A DNA stretch of 39,638 bases. Source: Crocinitomicaceae bacterium (GTDB taxonomy: Bacteria; Bacteroidota; Bacteroidia; Flavobacteriales_D; Crocinitomicaceae). A program made the translations under genes and the position numbers. The stretch covers positions 1-39,638 of the forward strand of contig JAKVAS010000017.1 in assembly GCA_022448165.1 (NCBI GenBank), read 5' to 3'. Position 1 is the first letter of the stretch. Each line of letters starts with the position of its first letter. Under the pieces are notes generated by a model. The model was given only the letters and a program-made list of their open reading frames with translations. It did not search any database and was not told the origin of the DNA. Positions 38,393 through 39,638 of the stretch are shown here, in pieces.

Positions 38393-39638
38393 AACTTTAA
38401 AACAATTTCTTTTCTTTCCAATCTACGTTCTAACCATAAACGAATTTTTTCCTTATCTACTTCTTCCATTTCTTCACCGCAAGTAAAATATACCATGGAA
38501 TAAGGAACAGATTGTTTCAATGAATCGATGTATTTCATCGTCTCAGAAGACATACAAGAAGTCAATGTAGGATAAATCACCTGAATTTCCTTTAGTAATT
38601 CATTACTTGTTGGAAGAGCAGCTCTCAAACTATCAACTTCTTTTGTTTTTGCATCCAAAGCGGCACTCAAACGATTCACTTTAGCATTCATTTTATTTAC
38701 TTCGTCATCTCGAAGTGCTAACTCCTCGTTATCTCCAATTTTTAGTCCTCGTTCAATTCCAATTTTAGCCTTATTAAGGCCCATATCTTTCGCTTTCTCT
38801 CGCAAAAGCTCTTCCTCATGTTCCGTAAACTCATTCCCACCATACACCAAAGTAACAGTACGATTATCGGGATTTATTCTATCATCCAATAAGTAATTAC
38901 CTTCCCAAACACCTACTTTCTGAACAAATCGTTTTGCCTTGGAATTGAATTTCTCTTTTTGCACCAAAGTAATTCCCAAATAAACACTTGGAAGTACCGT
39001 TGCCAGTATCACAATGATTACTACAATATTCGTATTCTTAATTTCCCGAGAAAGTAAAAACGTCTTTTTAGGAAATTTCAAGAGTTGCGAAACGAGCATT
39101 ACAGAAAGTGCTATAAACACGGTGTTAATTGCAAACAAATACAAAGCCCCCATGAAATAGTTCCAATTTCCAATTGAAAGACCATACCCAGCAGTGCAAA
39201 GAGGCGGCATTAAAGCAGTTGCAATTGCTACACCAGGAATTACATTCCCTTTATTTTTACTACTTATTGCAACTATTCCTGCTAACCCTCCAAAGATTGC
39301 TATAAACACATCAAAAATAGTTGGACTCGTTCTTGCTAGTAGTTCTGAATGTTCTGTATGAATTGGAGTAATAACAAAATATAACGTTGAGGTTATAAGT
39401 CCACCGACGCCAGCAAAAGCATAATTCTTCAATGATTTTTTTAAAAGATCAAAATCATAGGTGGCAACACTATAACCAATACCATTTATTGGCCCCATCA
39501 ATGGAGAAATTAACATTGCTCCAATAATCACTGCAGGAGAATTCATATTCAATCCTACCGAAGCAATAAAAATAGCAAATACTAAAATCCAAAGATTTGT
39601 ACCACGGAAAACAACGCCTTTCTCTATAGACTCATGAA
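38389..39638 (-). CDS. DUF389 domain-containing membrane protein, truncated at window end
   Basis: VFRGTNLWILVFAIFIASVGLNMNSPAVIIGAMLISPLMGPINGIG; reading frame stays open through 39638, so the ORF-track start at 39552 is internal. Confidence 0.9.
   Translation of the reverse strand, partial: HESIEKGVVFRGTNLWILVFAIFIASVGLNMNSPAVIIGAMLISPLMGPINGIGYSVATYDFDLLKKSLKNYAFAGVGGLITSTLYFVITPIHTEHSELLARTSPTIFDVFIAIFGGLAGIVAISSKNKGNVIPGVAIATALMPPLCTAGYGLSIGNWNYFMGALYLFAINTVFIALSVMLVSQLLKFPKKTFLLSREIKNTNIVVIIVILATVLPSVYLGITLVQKEKFNSKAKRFVQKVGVWEGNYLLDDRINPDNRTVTLVYGGNEFTEHEEELLREKAKDMGLNKAKIGIERGLKIGDNEELALRDDEVNKMNAKVNRLSAALDAKTKEVDSLRAALPTSNELLKEIQVIYPTLTSCMSSETMKYIDSLKQSVPYSMVYFTCGEEMEEVDKEKIRLWLERRLERKEIVLKF

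Noticed and set aside
38389-39552. DUF389 gene starting at 39552
   Set aside because: Frame remains open with conserved family sequence (FRGTNLWILVFAIFIASVG) to the window edge, so the ORF-track start is internal.

Overview
The window is 39.6 kb of AT-rich chromosome from a Bacteroidota member. It looks like a Flavobacteriales relative, judged from T9SS proteins, DUF6913/DUF4301 families, TAnnTTTG-type promoters and leaderless or very short-leader genes. Gene content is mostly housekeeping. A tightly coupled minus-strand operon (OMP-prmC-ligA-DUF6913-dapA-DHH phosphoesterase) is followed by a DMT transporter, DUF58, DUF4301, and an ECF-sigma locus with a candidate anti-sigma and an unusual lipoprotein. 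Next come a LuxR-type regulator, ilvE, recQ, an S24/LexA-like repressor, and a YihY/ABC-ATPase/unknown cluster. A long plus-strand run follows: rRNA methyltransferase, MATE, fmt, HU, trmH, bTHX-like, serC, serA, DUF1015, PLPBP, DUF1684, beta-barrel. The right part has a TonB receptor, a T9SS cargo protein, queE, a PorE-like OmpA protein, a UbiA-family enzyme, Maf and a DUF389 protein. I found no rRNA, tRNA, CRISPR array, IS element or prophage, and no clear multi-gene novel defence or biosynthetic system. The most interesting signals are small: the structured intergenic region upstream of HU (DnaA-box-like 9-mers, direct repeats, inverted repeat over the -33 element); a perfect 10-bp hairpin built from apparently rare codons inside the DUF1015 gene; terminators that run straight into the next start codon; a bTHX ribosomal protein with a histone-H1-like Lys/Ala tail; and the sigma-factor locus with a soluble DUF2723-like lipoprotein. 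All calls are from reading the sequence. No database search was run.
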